The position numbers were made by a program, and so were the translations under genes. A stretch of DNA of 55,274 nt from contig NZ_WJFC01000081.1 of NCBI RefSeq assembly GCF_009725235.1, positions 1 to 55,274 on the forward strand, written 5' to 3'. Shown here in pieces: positions 26,216 through 35,188 of the stretch (position 1 is its first letter; each line of letters begins with the position of its first letter). The notes below the pieces were generated by a model that saw only the letters and a list, made by a program, of their open reading frames with translations, searched no databases and was not told where the DNA came from. The stretch is from Scytonema sp. UIC 10036 (lineage in GTDB: Bacteria > Cyanobacteriota > Cyanobacteriia > Cyanobacteriales > Nostocaceae).

Positions 26216-27097
26216 CTACCCAACTATTACCTCACTATTACTATCTGTATAATCTGTACTTACAGTCACCTGCTGCCAAGCATCCAAATCCGTTTTGATC
26301 CATTCCAGTTTTTCTTGAATCAGGCTCATGGCATCGGTGCCTAATGCCAGTCGCATCGGTGGATAAGGACTTTCCACAGCTTGAATGATGGCTTGCGCCG
26401 CTTTCGCTGGATTACCTGGTTGCTTACCATTCATCTGTTTGAACCATTGGAATGAAGCACCGCTCACGGTCGCATAGGCATCAATGGATTGTTGGGCTGC
26501 TGCCAGAGAACGCCCGTTGAAATCTGTGCGAAATGCCCCAGGTTCAATTAAGGTAACTTTAACTCCAAAGGATTCAACCTCCTTAGCCAGGGCTTCAGAC
26601 GTACCTTCCAAGGCAAATTTAGCACCACAGTAAAGGCTGCTTCCACCAAATCCCACTAATCCTGCTGTCGATGACATATTCACAATATGGCCACTGCCTT
26701 GCTGACGCATCACAGGTAAGACAGTTCGCATCAGGCGGAGTGCCCCAAAGAAGTTGGTTTCAAAAAATTGGTGAATATCAACATCACTGACTTCTTCGAG
26801 TGCGGCAATTAGCCCATGTCCAGCATTGTTGACCAGCACATCAATTCGACCAAATGTAGCGATTGCTGCATCAACAGCTGCTTGTATGTCTTGGGATAAC
26901 GTTACATCCAGATGTACAGCCTTTGCGGTCTCTGGATACTGGTCAATCAAAGCGCGAATTTGCTCTGGTTTGCGAGCAGTAGCTAGTAGATAGTCGCCCT
27001 TCTTCAACACAGCTTCTGCTAGGGCACGTCCGAATCCTGTTGAGCATCCTGTAATTAACCAAACTTTAGGAGCGACACAATTTTTGTCTGAGTTCAT
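26216..27097 (-). CDS. SDR-family oxidoreductase
   Basis: A 293-residue classical short-chain dehydrogenase. It has ITGCSTGFGRALAE as the cofactor loop, LDVT, NNAGHG, the catalytic Ser in NMSSTAG and the YxxxK pair in YCGAKFALEG. I start at MNSDKNC, 13 codons inside the longest frame, because GGAG lies 9 bases before it. Substrate unknown. It is divergent from a LysR gene 115 bases away, so it is the likely target of that regulator. Confidence 0.82.
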   Translation of the reverse strand: MNSDKNCVAPKVWLITGCSTGFGRALAEAVLKKGDYLLATARKPEQIRALIDQYPETAKAVHLDVTLSQDIQAAVDAAIATFGRIDVLVNNAGHGLIAALEEVSDVDIHQFFETNFFGALRLMRTVLPVMRQQGSGHIVNMSSTAGLVGFGGSSLYCGAKFALEGTSEALAKEVESFGVKVTLIEPGAFRTDFNGRSLAAAQQSIDAYATVSGASFQWFKQMNGKQPGNPAKAAQAIIQAVESPYPPMRLALGTDAMSLIQEKLEWIKTDLDAWQQVTVSTDYTDSNSEVIVG

Positions 27098-27152
27098 TTG
27101 TTTTCTCCAATACAAATACGGTGAGACACGCTTCATATTTCTTACGGTAGAA

Positions 27153-27170
27153 GACAGCCATGCGACTGTC
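27153..27170. promoter_or_regulatory. Candidate LysR operator
   Basis: GACAG-N8-CTGTC in the divergent space between the SDR and LysR genes; the dyad geometry suits a LysR box but the T-N11-A core is imperfect. Confidence 0.35.
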
Positions 27171-27212
27171 CAATATATATTTGACTAAGATTAATAGGTT
27201 AAACATATAAGT

Positions 27213-28121
27213 GTGATGGAACTACGGCACCTGCACTATTTCATCGCGGTGGCTGAGGAACTACACTTTAGTCGAGCAGCGGAGCGGTTGCACATTTCCC
27301 AACCCCCACTCAGTCAGCAGATTCGCAGTTTGGAAGATGAACTAGGAGTCAAGCTGTTTGAACGAACGAAGCGGCAAGTACATTTGACTGAAGCAGGCAA
27401 AGTGTTTTTAGAGCGCTCCTACGTAGTGTTAGCGCAACTCCAACAGGCAATCGAAGTGACACAACAAATCGGACGGGGTGAGGTGGGACGGTTGGCAATC
27501 AGCTTTGTTGACTCTGCAATGTATATGTTACTACCAGAGATTTTAAGGGTCTTTCGAGAACAGTTTCCGGCGGTAGAACTGCGATTGCATGAACTGACAA
27601 CTGCTCAACAGATTCAAGCACTGCATCACAAACAGGTTGATATTGGCATTGTTCGTTCTGCCATTAGCGAACCAGGTTTGAGTGTGGAGTGCTTTTTGCC
27701 AGAATCATTGGTCTTGGCATTGCCAGAAACCCATCCGCTCTGTGCCCAAACCAAAGTGTCTCTCTCCACGTTGGCTTCGGAATCATTTATCCTATTTCCT
27801 GCCAAAATGGGACCCGTCTTTTACGAGCAAATTATTATCATTTGTCAACAAGCTGGATTTCGTCCGAAAGTGGCTCAAGAGGCGGTTCAGATGCAGACGA
27901 TCATCGGCTTAGTTGCAGCAGGGCTGGGCATTGCGATCGTTCCCGCCTCCTTGCAAAACTTCCACAGAAGCGGAGTCATTTACAGACCCTTACAAGAACA
28001 GATCCCTAAAACCGGACTTTATCTGGCTTGGCGGCAGCATGATTCCTCACCAGTAATAAGAGAGTTTCTCCTCTTAGCACGGAAGACGACACAATGGGAG
28101 TCAAATCATGATGATACGTGA
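27213..28121 (+). CDS. LysR-family transcriptional regulator
   Basis: A 302-residue LTTR of normal length. The N-terminal winged HTH reads MMELRHLHYFIAVAEELHFS, then AAERLHISQPPLSQQIRSLE, typical of the family. The C-terminal effector domain (residues ~90-295) has the two-lobe periplasmic-binding-like pattern (GRLAISFVDSAMY, VDIGIVRS, GLGIAIVPASLQ) of the CatR/BenM-like branch. Divergent from the SDR at 26216, so probably its activator; ligand unknown. Confidence 0.88.
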   Translation: MMELRHLHYFIAVAEELHFSRAAERLHISQPPLSQQIRSLEDELGVKLFERTKRQVHLTEAGKVFLERSYVVLAQLQQAIEVTQQIGRGEVGRLAISFVDSAMYMLLPEILRVFREQFPAVELRLHELTTAQQIQALHHKQVDIGIVRSAISEPGLSVECFLPESLVLALPETHPLCAQTKVSLSTLASESFILFPAKMGPVFYEQIIIICQQAGFRPKVAQEAVQMQTIIGLVAAGLGIAIVPASLQNFHRSGVIYRPLQEQIPKTGLYLAWRQHDSSPVIREFLLLARKTTQWESNHDDT

Positions 28122-28153
28122 GCAGTTAGGGATTATGTTCCCCTCGACCCTTC

Positions 28154-28411
28154 ATGACTCTTAGTTTTGGACTTTACCAGCTTAATTTCTGTCTCTGTTG
28201 GTGTATAAAGTTCTGCAAGTTCTTTAGGGTCGGGAAATTGTTTAAATTTAGGATATGCTGTACGAGTAACGTTAAAGCTAAGTATTGTTATCTTTGTGGG
28301 ACACAACTACGCCCTAGTTGCGCTCACTTTGGTGAGTTAGTAGTGTCGTTAAGGTATAAATTTTGTCTAGTATGCGGGAAGCATTATAAAACGATAGGTC
28401 AAATTTGCTGA
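28154..28411 (+). CDS. Possible small double zinc-ribbon protein or fragment
   Basis: 85 codons from ATG. The C-terminal half has two knuckles, YCYLCGTQL and KFCLVCGKHY, about 27 residues apart, with another Cys between, like a DZR module. The N-terminal half is Cys/Phe-rich and unlike any known protein, so this may be the tail of a lost larger gene. It sits just before the distal end of CRISPR array 1; it is not a cas gene I recognise. Confidence 0.3.
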   Translation: MTLSFGLYQLNFCLCWCIKFCKFFRVGKLFKFRICCTSNVKAKYCYLCGTQLRPSCAHFGELVVSLRYKFCLVCGKHYKTIGQIC

Positions 28412-28466
28412 AACATAGGTAGAGCAGGCGTTTCCAGACCATCTTGCAGGTTTTTACACGTATCTC

Positions 28467-30260
28467 GGCTCAATATCTAGTAGGGAGTAGTATAAGTTGC
28501 AACGTCGCTGTATCCTGGGTAAGGGTTCCACTGAAGCTTAGTTCGTTTCAATCCCTAGTAGGGAGTAGTATAAGTTGCAACTTTGGCAAATAGCCTGACT
28601 TTGCGATTGGCAGAATTGGTTTCAATCCCTAGTAGGGAGTAGTATAAGTTGCAACTTTCTCAAATTGCAATTTACTGTAATATAGCTGCTCCATATGTTT
28701 CAATCCCTAGTAGGGAGTAGTATAAGTTGCAACAATACAGCGTACCATATTGCCCTGCTCGTAATTTTCGTTTCAATCCCTAGTAGGGAGTAGTATAAGT
28801 TGCAACATTCGCTATTAGCAACGGAAAAAAGTTAAATGTATCGTTTCAATCCCTAGTAGGGAGTAGTATAAGTTGCAACTGCCTCGCCCCCAGCTTTTCT
28901 GATGCTCGCGAGCTTGTCGTTTCAATCCCTAGTAGGGAGTAGTATAAGTTGCAACGGCAACGCAGGATTTACACTGTCGAGCAACTGCGCGTTTCAATCC
29001 CTAGTAGGGAGTAGTATAAGTTGCAACTTGGAATAAGGCACAAGCTGTCAAGAAAATAGTTTGTTTCAATCCCTAGTAGGGAGTAGTATAAGTTGCAACA
29101 GTTCGTCTTGTTTTATTGGTACAGTCCATACAGTTTCAATCCCTAGTAGGGAGTAGTATAAGTTGCAACAGTTAAGGACTTGTCCTGTCGTTGCAGCAAC
29201 AGAAGTTTCAATCCCTAGTAGGGAGTAGTATAAGTTGCAACTACATTGGCACAACTCATTGTTTCCCCTCTTGTCAGTTGTTTCAATCCCTAGTAGGGAG
29301 TAGTATAAGTTGCAACGTTTTTTTTGTTTTAGAAAAGCACCACTAGGCAGAAGCGTTTCAATCCCTAGTAGGGAGTAGTATAAGTTGCAACAGCTGTAAA
29401 TGGTCTTTCGTTGCCCACAAAAATAAATGTTTCAATCCCTAGTAGGGAGTAGTATAAGTTGCAACAGCTTTATAAGCTATTTTTAAAGCTTCCTTTGCCG
29501 TTTCAATCCCTAGTAGGGAGTAGTATAAGTTGCAACCGAACAAATTAAAGGAGCAATAGCAACATTATGAGTTTCAATCCCTAGTAGGGAGTAGTATAAG
29601 TTGCAACATAACAATATGCTTGATAAATTAAATCTCGCTGGTTTCAATCCCTAGTAGGGAGTAGTATAAGTTGCAACCCCACAGATAATATGTATTTATC
29701 GGTATTCGGCATGTTTCAATCCCTAGTAGGGAGTAGTATAAGTTGCAACCCGCTTAGCACAATTTAAACACAAACACAACACAAGTTTCAATCCCTAGTA
29801 GGGAGTAGTATAAGTTGCAACGTGCAGGTCATGTCCTATTTTGTTAACAGTTTCGTTTCAATCCCTAGTAGGGAGTAGTATAAGTTGCAACTCTTCCGCC
29901 GCCGCCGAACTTGGGAAAAAATCAAGTTTCAATCCCTAGTAGGGAGTAGTATAAGTTGCAACTTTCCCTTTGGGACTCTTTTTCAAGGGCATCAAGTTTC
30001 AATCCCTAGTAGGGAGTAGTATAAGTTGCAACCAGCTAGAGTATAATTCCCGATACAAAGGGCAATCGTGTTTCAATCCCTAGTAGGGAGTAGTATAAGT
30101 TGCAACCCGGAATTACTCGTTGTGGAGTAATTCGCGATCGCAAAGTTTCAATCCCTAGTAGGGAGTAGTATAAGTTGCAACGGTACCGTTGATATCGTTA
30201 CCCTCACCCCTGCCGCTTCCGCAGTTTCAATCCCTAGTAGGGAGTAGTATAAGTTGCAAC
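28467..30260 (-). CRISPR. CRISPR array 1: 25 repeats, 24 spacers
   Basis: 37-nt repeats that on the plus strand begin GTTTCAATCCCTAGTAGGGA and end GTATAAGTTGCAAC. Spacers are 33-42 nt. The leftmost repeat (28467-28503) is degenerate, with four changes in its first half, and the leader-like sequence is on the right, so transcription is leftward. Read that way, repeats begin GTTGCAAC and end ATTGAAAC, the 8-nt 5' handle common for type III and I-D crRNAs. No cas gene is in the window, so the proteins must act in trans. Newest spacers should be at the right end. Confidence 0.97.
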
Positions 30261-30487
30261 TGCTGGGAGTCGAAAAACTGACTATATATAGTTTTCTAGG
30301 TGCGGTAGCGCGGATGGTTTGATGATAGCACGATCGCAGATGGTGATGACAAGAGAAAATGGCTGAAAAGCTTATTTAGTAAGGAGCGCGGATTGTTTTT
30401 ATTTTTCAAGGGACTTAAATCCTTACATATCAAAGGTTTGAAGCACTTTTTTTCAGAAGTGATTTTTCTACACCTACCCATCCGCGC
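30261..30487 (-). promoter_or_regulatory. Leader of CRISPR array 1
   Basis: About 227 bp starting at the last repeat, closely matching the sequence in the same position beside array 2 (shared TAGTTTTCTAGGTGCGG, GACAAGAGAAAATGGCTGAA, TTTTTCTACACCTACCCAT). It holds three GCGCGGAT motifs: GCGCGGATGG at 30308, another near 30385, and the inverted CCATCCGCGC at 30478-30487. Confidence 0.8.
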
Positions 30488-30632
30488 AGTCATGCTTGCG
30501 AAGCATCCCGTTGCTATAGCGTTCTTATTAGAATACAACGATTTTGAAAACACTCCCTAGACTGGTGCTTCCACTAACCTCAAAATTTTAAGATAATCAG
30601 AATTCTGATTTCCTGGTTTCAGGAGCAAGATA

Positions 30633-31288
30633 TTGTCTTCAAGGACTTCATTTGCACGGGATCGTTTCACCTGGCTGGCTTACTTGATGACAGCTTTTTT
30701 TTCCTACCTACAAGCGGCTCTTGGTCCTTTGATGCCCTTTCTACGTGATGAATTAGGAATCAGTTACACCGTTGGTGGGCTTCACTTTAGTGCATTTGCA
30801 CTTGGAATGATTGTAGCTGGTTTAATCAACACCTCAATTAGCCAATACTGGGGTCGTACTTTTGGCTTGTGGGGAGGGGCTTTTGGCATGGCAGTAGGGG
30901 CTGTGTCATGAGCACTTAGCTATCAAGCCATCTTAACCATTACTAGTACATTCTTCATGGGTTTGCTTGGCTCTCTTCTGCAAATCACCCTTCAAGCCTC
31001 TGTTTCTGACCACTATCATGAGCATCGCACTGTTGCTCTCACGGAAATGAATGTCGCAGCAAGCATTAGTGCAGGTCTAGTTCCTCTTCTGATAGGTGGC
31101 TTTGCCCAAATTGGGTTAGGGTGGCGCAGTGCCCTCTTCCTTGCTGCAATTGCACTCACTGCAATCGCTTTCTTATATCGGCAAGTATCTATCTCTACCC
31201 TTGAGGGCTACTGTACTGAAATAGCTGTGTCAAATCAGAAACTATCCATGTCATTTTGGATTTATTGGATAGTGCTGTTTTTAGGAGT
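30633..31288 (+). pseudogene. MFS transporter, 5' part (in-frame stop, then IS insertion)
   Basis: The first half of a 12-helix MFS permease: YLMTAFFSYLQAALGPLMPF, LGISYTVGGLHFSAFALGM, then an in-frame TGA at 30909-30911. The same frame continues with FFMGLLGSLLQITLQASVSD, MNVAASISAGLVPLL and FWIYWIVLFLGV. It is cut at 31288 by the IS. A TTG start with AGGAG 8 bases before fits. Joining codon GT(31287-31288) to A(33191) restores the frame exactly, so the 3' part at 33191-33707 belongs to this gene. Substrate unknown; broken twice. Confidence 0.85.
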
Positions 31289-31376
31289 TTGACCTAGGAC
31301 AAGAATTTTTGAAACTTTACCGGACAAACCCTAACATTTGCTATAGGATAAGGTAGGAAAAATTAAATTATATTAA

Positions 31377-31976
31377 ATGGCAAACCATGTACCACCAAGA
31401 ATCGCTGCTGCCCGATTGGGAGTTAGCACCAAAACTCTTGAAAGGTGGCTCAAAGAAGGGAAAATCCAAGGCATCTTCACCCCTAGCGGTCAAAGAAGAT
31501 ACGACGTGGACTCAGTTATCTCTACTGGATCTACCGATAAATCAGACAAGCGAGCTATCTTGCTTTATGCCAGAGTTTCAAGCCGCTATCAAAAAGGTGA
31601 CCTTACAAAACAAGTTGAGTTTCTTAAGTCTCGTTACCCAGAAGCTGAGCTTATCACAGACATTGGAAGCGGACTCAAATAAGCGCGAAAAGGTCTTCAA
31701 ACCTTATTGGACAGAGTTCTCTCAAATGCTGTCAGAACTGTTGTCATTGCCCACAAAGATAGGCTTTGCCGCTTTGGGTTCGATATTATCGCATGGCTCT
31801 GTACTAGGCAGCAAACTGAGATATTGGTTCTCAAGCAAACGCACCTCAGCCCAGAACGCGAGATGGTCTTTGATATCCTTGCCATTATCCACGTCTTCAG
31901 TTGTAGATTGTACGGACTTAGAAAATACAAAAAGCAAATCGCTGAAGACGGTGACTTACCGAGTGTATCCAAGTAA
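31377..31976 (+). pseudogene. tnpA: IS607-family serine recombinase TnpA with in-frame stop
   Basis: A MerR-like HTH at the N-terminus (RIAAARLGVSTKTLERWLKE, SGQRRYDVDSV) is followed by the serine recombinase domain with the catalytic Ser in LLYARVSSRYQKGDL. After DIGSGLK a TAA (31680-31682) interrupts, then the same frame continues ARKGLQTLLDRVLSNAV, VVIAHKDRLCRFGFDI and IIHVFSCRLYGLRKYKK to a normal end. One nonsense codon has therefore disabled the transposase; restart is unlikely to give activity because the catalytic Ser lies in the first piece. Confidence 0.85.
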
Positions 31977-33180
31977 AGAACTTGCTGCTATTTGGAAAAA
32001 ATGGGTTGCCGCTGTTCGGAAAGTCTACAACATTTCAATTGCTTATCTTAATGAGCATCAAGGCTTTGAGAAGGTGGGAAATAAAGGAGGGAAGCATGGT
32101 TTCAGAACCCTGCTTAAAGCAACTGGCTTAATACCACAATGGTGTTTAGACTTGAACGTATCCAAGATACTGGATAATGCATCAATGTCAGCTTACAAAG
32201 CATGGTCAGAAACCGCAAGGAATCCTCAAACAATTGGTAAGGGGAAGAACAAGAAACCACACCCACAAGCCGGGTTAAAAATAGCTAAGTTTCGTAGTAT
32301 TCGTGACCAAAAGATAACGATTCAATTTGACCCAACCGCCTATAAGAATGGTCGGTGGATGGTATCAACGACTAAGCATCTCCCTAAGCCTGAATTTAAA
32401 GGACAAGAGTTTTGTGTTTTAACAGATGGGTCTACAGAACTTACATACAACAAAGGTAGATGGTTTGCTCACTTCCCTGTTGAATACGAGATTACACCAC
32501 AAGTCACTAACAAGATTATTGCAATTGACCCAGGGGTTAGAACCTTTGCAACTTGCTTTAATGGTAGCGATTTTCTAGAGTTTGGAAGCGGTGACTTTAA
32601 CAAAATCGCTAAGCTTTGCTCCCATCTTGATAAGCTAAAATCAAAGCATGATAAGTTTCAGGGTGGGAAGTTTAAACGGTTAAGATACAAGTTAAGACAA
32701 GCTATGGAGCGAATTAGAACAAGGATAAAGAATCTGCGTTCTGAATGTCATAAGCAAGTTGGTTCTTATTTGGCTCGTAATTACGATGTAATTGTGCTTC
32801 CCACCTTTGAAACATCCAAAATGGTTGTCAAGAAAAAACGGAAGTTAAAAAATAAAACAGCGCGAGCAATGATGACTTGGGCGTTCTATCAGTTTTCTCA
32901 AATCCTAGAACATTTGTGTAACCGCTACGGTTCCAAATTGGTGAGAATAACTGAAGAATATACATCAAAAACCTGCACTAAATGCGGAAAAGTTCATAGA
33001 AAACTTGGTAGTTCTAAGAACTTTAAATGCCCAAATTGTGGTTATGAAATACCACGCGATTTTAATGGAGCCGTGGGGATTTTCCTCAAGGCGATGTGGG
33101 ATACCACCTTTGCCGACTCTGTTGGTGATGTTGTACTCGATATTCAAGATGTCTCTGATGTCGGAAAATGTCAGGGTTAA
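31951..33180 (+). CDS. tnpB: TnpB RNA-guided nuclease of the IS607-type element
   Basis: About 409 residues from GTG at 31951, beginning VTYRVYPSKELAAIWKKWV. The N-terminal helical/WED region precedes a RuvC-like nuclease: RuvC-I Asp in IAIDPGVRTFATCF, RuvC-II Glu in IVLPTFETSKMV, a zinc ribbon with CTKCGK...CPNCGY, and RuvC-III Asp in IPRDFNGAVGIFLKAM. All three catalytic acids are present, so the nuclease may work although tnpA is dead. The frame stays open for 188 codons upstream over tnpA; I take that as chance. A guide omega-RNA would be expected to overlap the 3' end and run past 33190 into the MFS gene. Confidence 0.85.
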   Translation: MTYRVYPSKELAAIWKKWVAAVRKVYNISIAYLNEHQGFEKVGNKGGKHGFRTLLKATGLIPQWCLDLNVSKILDNASMSAYKAWSETARNPQTIGKGKNKKPHPQAGLKIAKFRSIRDQKITIQFDPTAYKNGRWMVSTTKHLPKPEFKGQEFCVLTDGSTELTYNKGRWFAHFPVEYEITPQVTNKIIAIDPGVRTFATCFNGSDFLEFGSGDFNKIAKLCSHLDKLKSKHDKFQGGKFKRLRYKLRQAMERIRTRIKNLRSECHKQVGSYLARNYDVIVLPTFETSKMVVKKKRKLKNKTARAMMTWAFYQFSQILEHLCNRYGSKLVRITEEYTSKTCTKCGKVHRKLGSSKNFKCPNCGYEIPRDFNGAVGIFLKAMWDTTFADSVGDVVLDIQDVSDVGKCQG

Positions 33181-33190
33181 AAGTATCAGT

Positions 33191-33707
33191 ATCAATAGAA
33201 TATTGTTTATTCTTTTGGGGAGCAGACTTTTTAGAAACAACCATTGGCTTGGTGAAAAGTCATGCTGCAAGTGCCATGAGTGTTTTTGTTTTAGCGGGAT
33301 TCATTGGGCGCGTTTTAGGGAGTAGGCTGAGTCGAAGGATTCAAAGTGAGACGCTTCTACTAGGTGCGATCGCGCTCGCATTTGTTGGTTTCCCAATATT
33401 TTGGCTTGCTGCTTTTGCTCCACTCAATATTATAGGGTTGCTCATTGCAGGGCTGGGCATTGCTAACTTCTACCCCCTAATTCTCTCCCTAGCACTTGGT
33501 ACGGCTGAGACACAACCCGATCTGGCAGCTGCTAATCTCTCTGTGGGAGCAGGTGTGGCAGTTTTCATCTCACCCTTTATCTTGGGTTGGATTGCTGACC
33601 AACTCGCTCTCAAAGCAGCTTTTGGAATTGTAATACTGATGTTAGTGGCAATAGCAATGGTATCTCTCTTCACTAACCATTTAACAAATCGCCGTTCGAC
33701 TAAGTGA
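33191..33707 (+). pseudogene. MFS transporter, 3' part
   Basis: Continuation of the permease cut by the IS: SIEYCLFFWGADFLETTIGL, then helices around MSVFVLAGFIGRVLG, TLLLGAIALAFVGFPIFWL, LLIAGLGIANFYPLILSLAL and VFISPFILGWIADQL. It ends with a basic tail NRRSTK. The ATG at 33168 that opens this frame lies in the IS, so no natural start remains. Confidence 0.85.
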
Positions 33708-33754
33708 CCAAATACCGAGGTAAAATTGGGGATGGCGATCGCGAGTTAAACTAT

Positions 33755-34159
33755 CTAGGCTTGCATCTTCTTAATTATACAAACGTATGTGTCATATTCT
33801 TCTTGAGTCAGTTTTTTCAAATATCCCTCGAAGGACTCAGTGACAATCTCACGACCTTTATCAAGCACCTCAGCACCTAGAGTGGTCATAACTAACTCAA
33901 ATTTACGCAAATCGCCTTTGACAGATTTGCGTTCCACATAACAATTTTTCTCTAGTTTCTTAACTAAAAAGGTAACAGTGGGTTTCGGCAACAGGCAGTG
34001 TTGTGCGAGTTCTGCTGGATGTTTGCATTCTTCCACAGATGCAAGAAGGAAAAAGCTCTTCACATCAAGATTTAATTGAGCAAGCGCCTCTTCTGCTTCT
34101 CCCATAATGCTTTCGTAGAAACGGATATTCATTTGAAGCAATTCCCAGGAACCGATCAT
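33755..34159 (-). CDS. MarR-family transcriptional regulator
   Basis: A 134-residue winged-helix protein of MarR type: HPAELAQHCLLPKPTVTFLV as helix-turn-helix, KLEKNCYVERKSVKGDLRKF as wing with the usual DxR, then dimer helices. ATG at 34159. It diverges from the SDR at 34283 across a 123-bp space crowded with palindromes, so it very probably represses both genes. Inducer unknown. Confidence 0.85.
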   Translation of the reverse strand: MIGSWELLQMNIRFYESIMGEAEEALAQLNLDVKSFFLLASVEECKHPAELAQHCLLPKPTVTFLVKKLEKNCYVERKSVKGDLRKFELVMTTLGAEVLDKGREIVTESFEGYLKKLTQEEYDTYVCIIKKMQA

Positions 34160-34174
34160 CAGACTTGACTCATA

Positions 34175-34256
34175 AATAGTTTAATATTAAACTATTCAAT
34201 ATTGAACAGTTCAATCCTGTACGAAACTCAGTATAGAGCATTGTACAGTTCAATGC
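34175..34256. promoter_or_regulatory. Palindromic MarR operator cluster
   Basis: A perfect 22-bp palindrome at 34175-34196 (half-site AATAGTTTAAT). Overlapping it is TTCAATATTGAA (34195-34206), then TTGAACAGTTCAA (34202-34214), then GCATTG-N7-CAATGC (34238-34256). Several dimers could bind here between the divergent marR and SDR starts. Confidence 0.7.
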
Positions 34257-34282
34257 CACACCAAAGCTAAGAAGAGGAATCT

Positions 34283-35095
34283 ATGTCTAGAACTATCTTG
34301 ATTACCGGAGCCAGCACGGGAATAGGTCGTGCTACGGCAATTCATTTTGCAGAGCAAGGCTGGCAAGTCGTGGCAACCATGCGCTCTCCTCAAAAAGCAC
34401 ATCCCACCCTCAGCCATCCCAGAATTATGCTTCTTGAGCTTGATGTAACAAATGATGTCTCAATCAAACAAGCTTTTGATGAGGCAGTAGAAAAATATGG
34501 TGCGTTAGATGTAGTGCTCAATAACGCGGGATATGGATTATTCGGTCCAATTGAGGCACTGAGCATGGCACAGATTGACAAGCAAATGCAAACCAATCTC
34601 TACGGAGTCTTACGTATCATGCAGTGTGCAATACCAATTATGCGGAAGCAAAAACAAGGCATTATCATCAATGTGTCATCTGTAGGCGGACGAATGGCAT
34701 TTCCCTACACAGCAGCCTATCATGCGACAAAATTTGGCATTGAAGGGATTAGCGAAGCAGCACGCTTTGAACTTGCCCCCCACGGAATACGCATCAAAAT
34801 TATTGAGCCCGGTGGTATCAAGACTGACTTTAGCTCGCGTTCGCTGGAGTTTATCAAACATCCTGCTTATGAACCGCAGCAAGCAAATTACGAAGCCCTA
34901 CTTAAAGACGAGCGTTCTTGGGCGCGACCAGAGGAAGTAGCTAAAGTGATCTACCGCGCTGCTACGGATGGTACGGATAAACTACGCTATCTTGCCAAGC
35001 CAGGACCATTTTTTAGGCTCTATAAATTGATGCCCGATCGTCTATGGCGTGCGTTTGGTTACTATATGCTAAATAAAAAGCAGAATGCGATGTAA
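34283..35095 (+). CDS. SDR-family oxidoreductase under MarR control
   Basis: A 270-residue classical SDR: LITGASTGIGRATAIHFAEQ, LDVTNDVSIKQAF, NNAGYGLFGP, Ser in NVSSVGGRMAF, and the YxxxK pair in YHATKFGIEG. PGGIKTDF follows as in the retinol/17-beta-HSD-like subgroup. GAAGAGGA upstream of ATG serves as ribosome site. Substrate unknown; divergent MarR control suggests a stress or xenobiotic role, which is inference. Confidence 0.85.
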   Translation: MSRTILITGASTGIGRATAIHFAEQGWQVVATMRSPQKAHPTLSHPRIMLLELDVTNDVSIKQAFDEAVEKYGALDVVLNNAGYGLFGPIEALSMAQIDKQMQTNLYGVLRIMQCAIPIMRKQKQGIIINVSSVGGRMAFPYTAAYHATKFGIEGISEAARFELAPHGIRIKIIEPGGIKTDFSSRSLEFIKHPAYEPQQANYEALLKDERSWARPEEVAKVIYRAATDGTDKLRYLAKPGPFFRLYKLMPDRLWRAFGYYMLNKKQNAM

Positions 35096-35188
35096 CTATT
35101 GGCTCAACAGTGAAAGGTTCAAGCATGATGATGTTCTGGACATATGGATCGAGATCGTTATTATGGTGCAAGTTACAGTTGCGTCATC

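Larger units (their letters stand above)
31289..33190 (+). mobile_element. IS607-type element with tnpA pseudogene and tnpB
   Basis: About 1.9 kb inserted in the MFS gene. Boundaries were deduced because removing 31289-33190 rejoins GGAGT to ATCAATAG in frame; no target duplication is seen, as expected for a serine-recombinase IS. Near the ends, AACCCTAACATTT (31326-31338) faces AAATGTCAGGGTT (33166-33178) with 12 of 13 matching. The right boundary could be 33184 instead of 33190 (short AGTATC direct repeat). Confidence 0.85.

Noticed and set aside
31387..31950. 188-codon N-terminal extension of TnpB
   Set aside because: It is an alternative frame over tnpA and has no TnpB-like sequence; recognisable TnpB begins at VTYRVYPSK.
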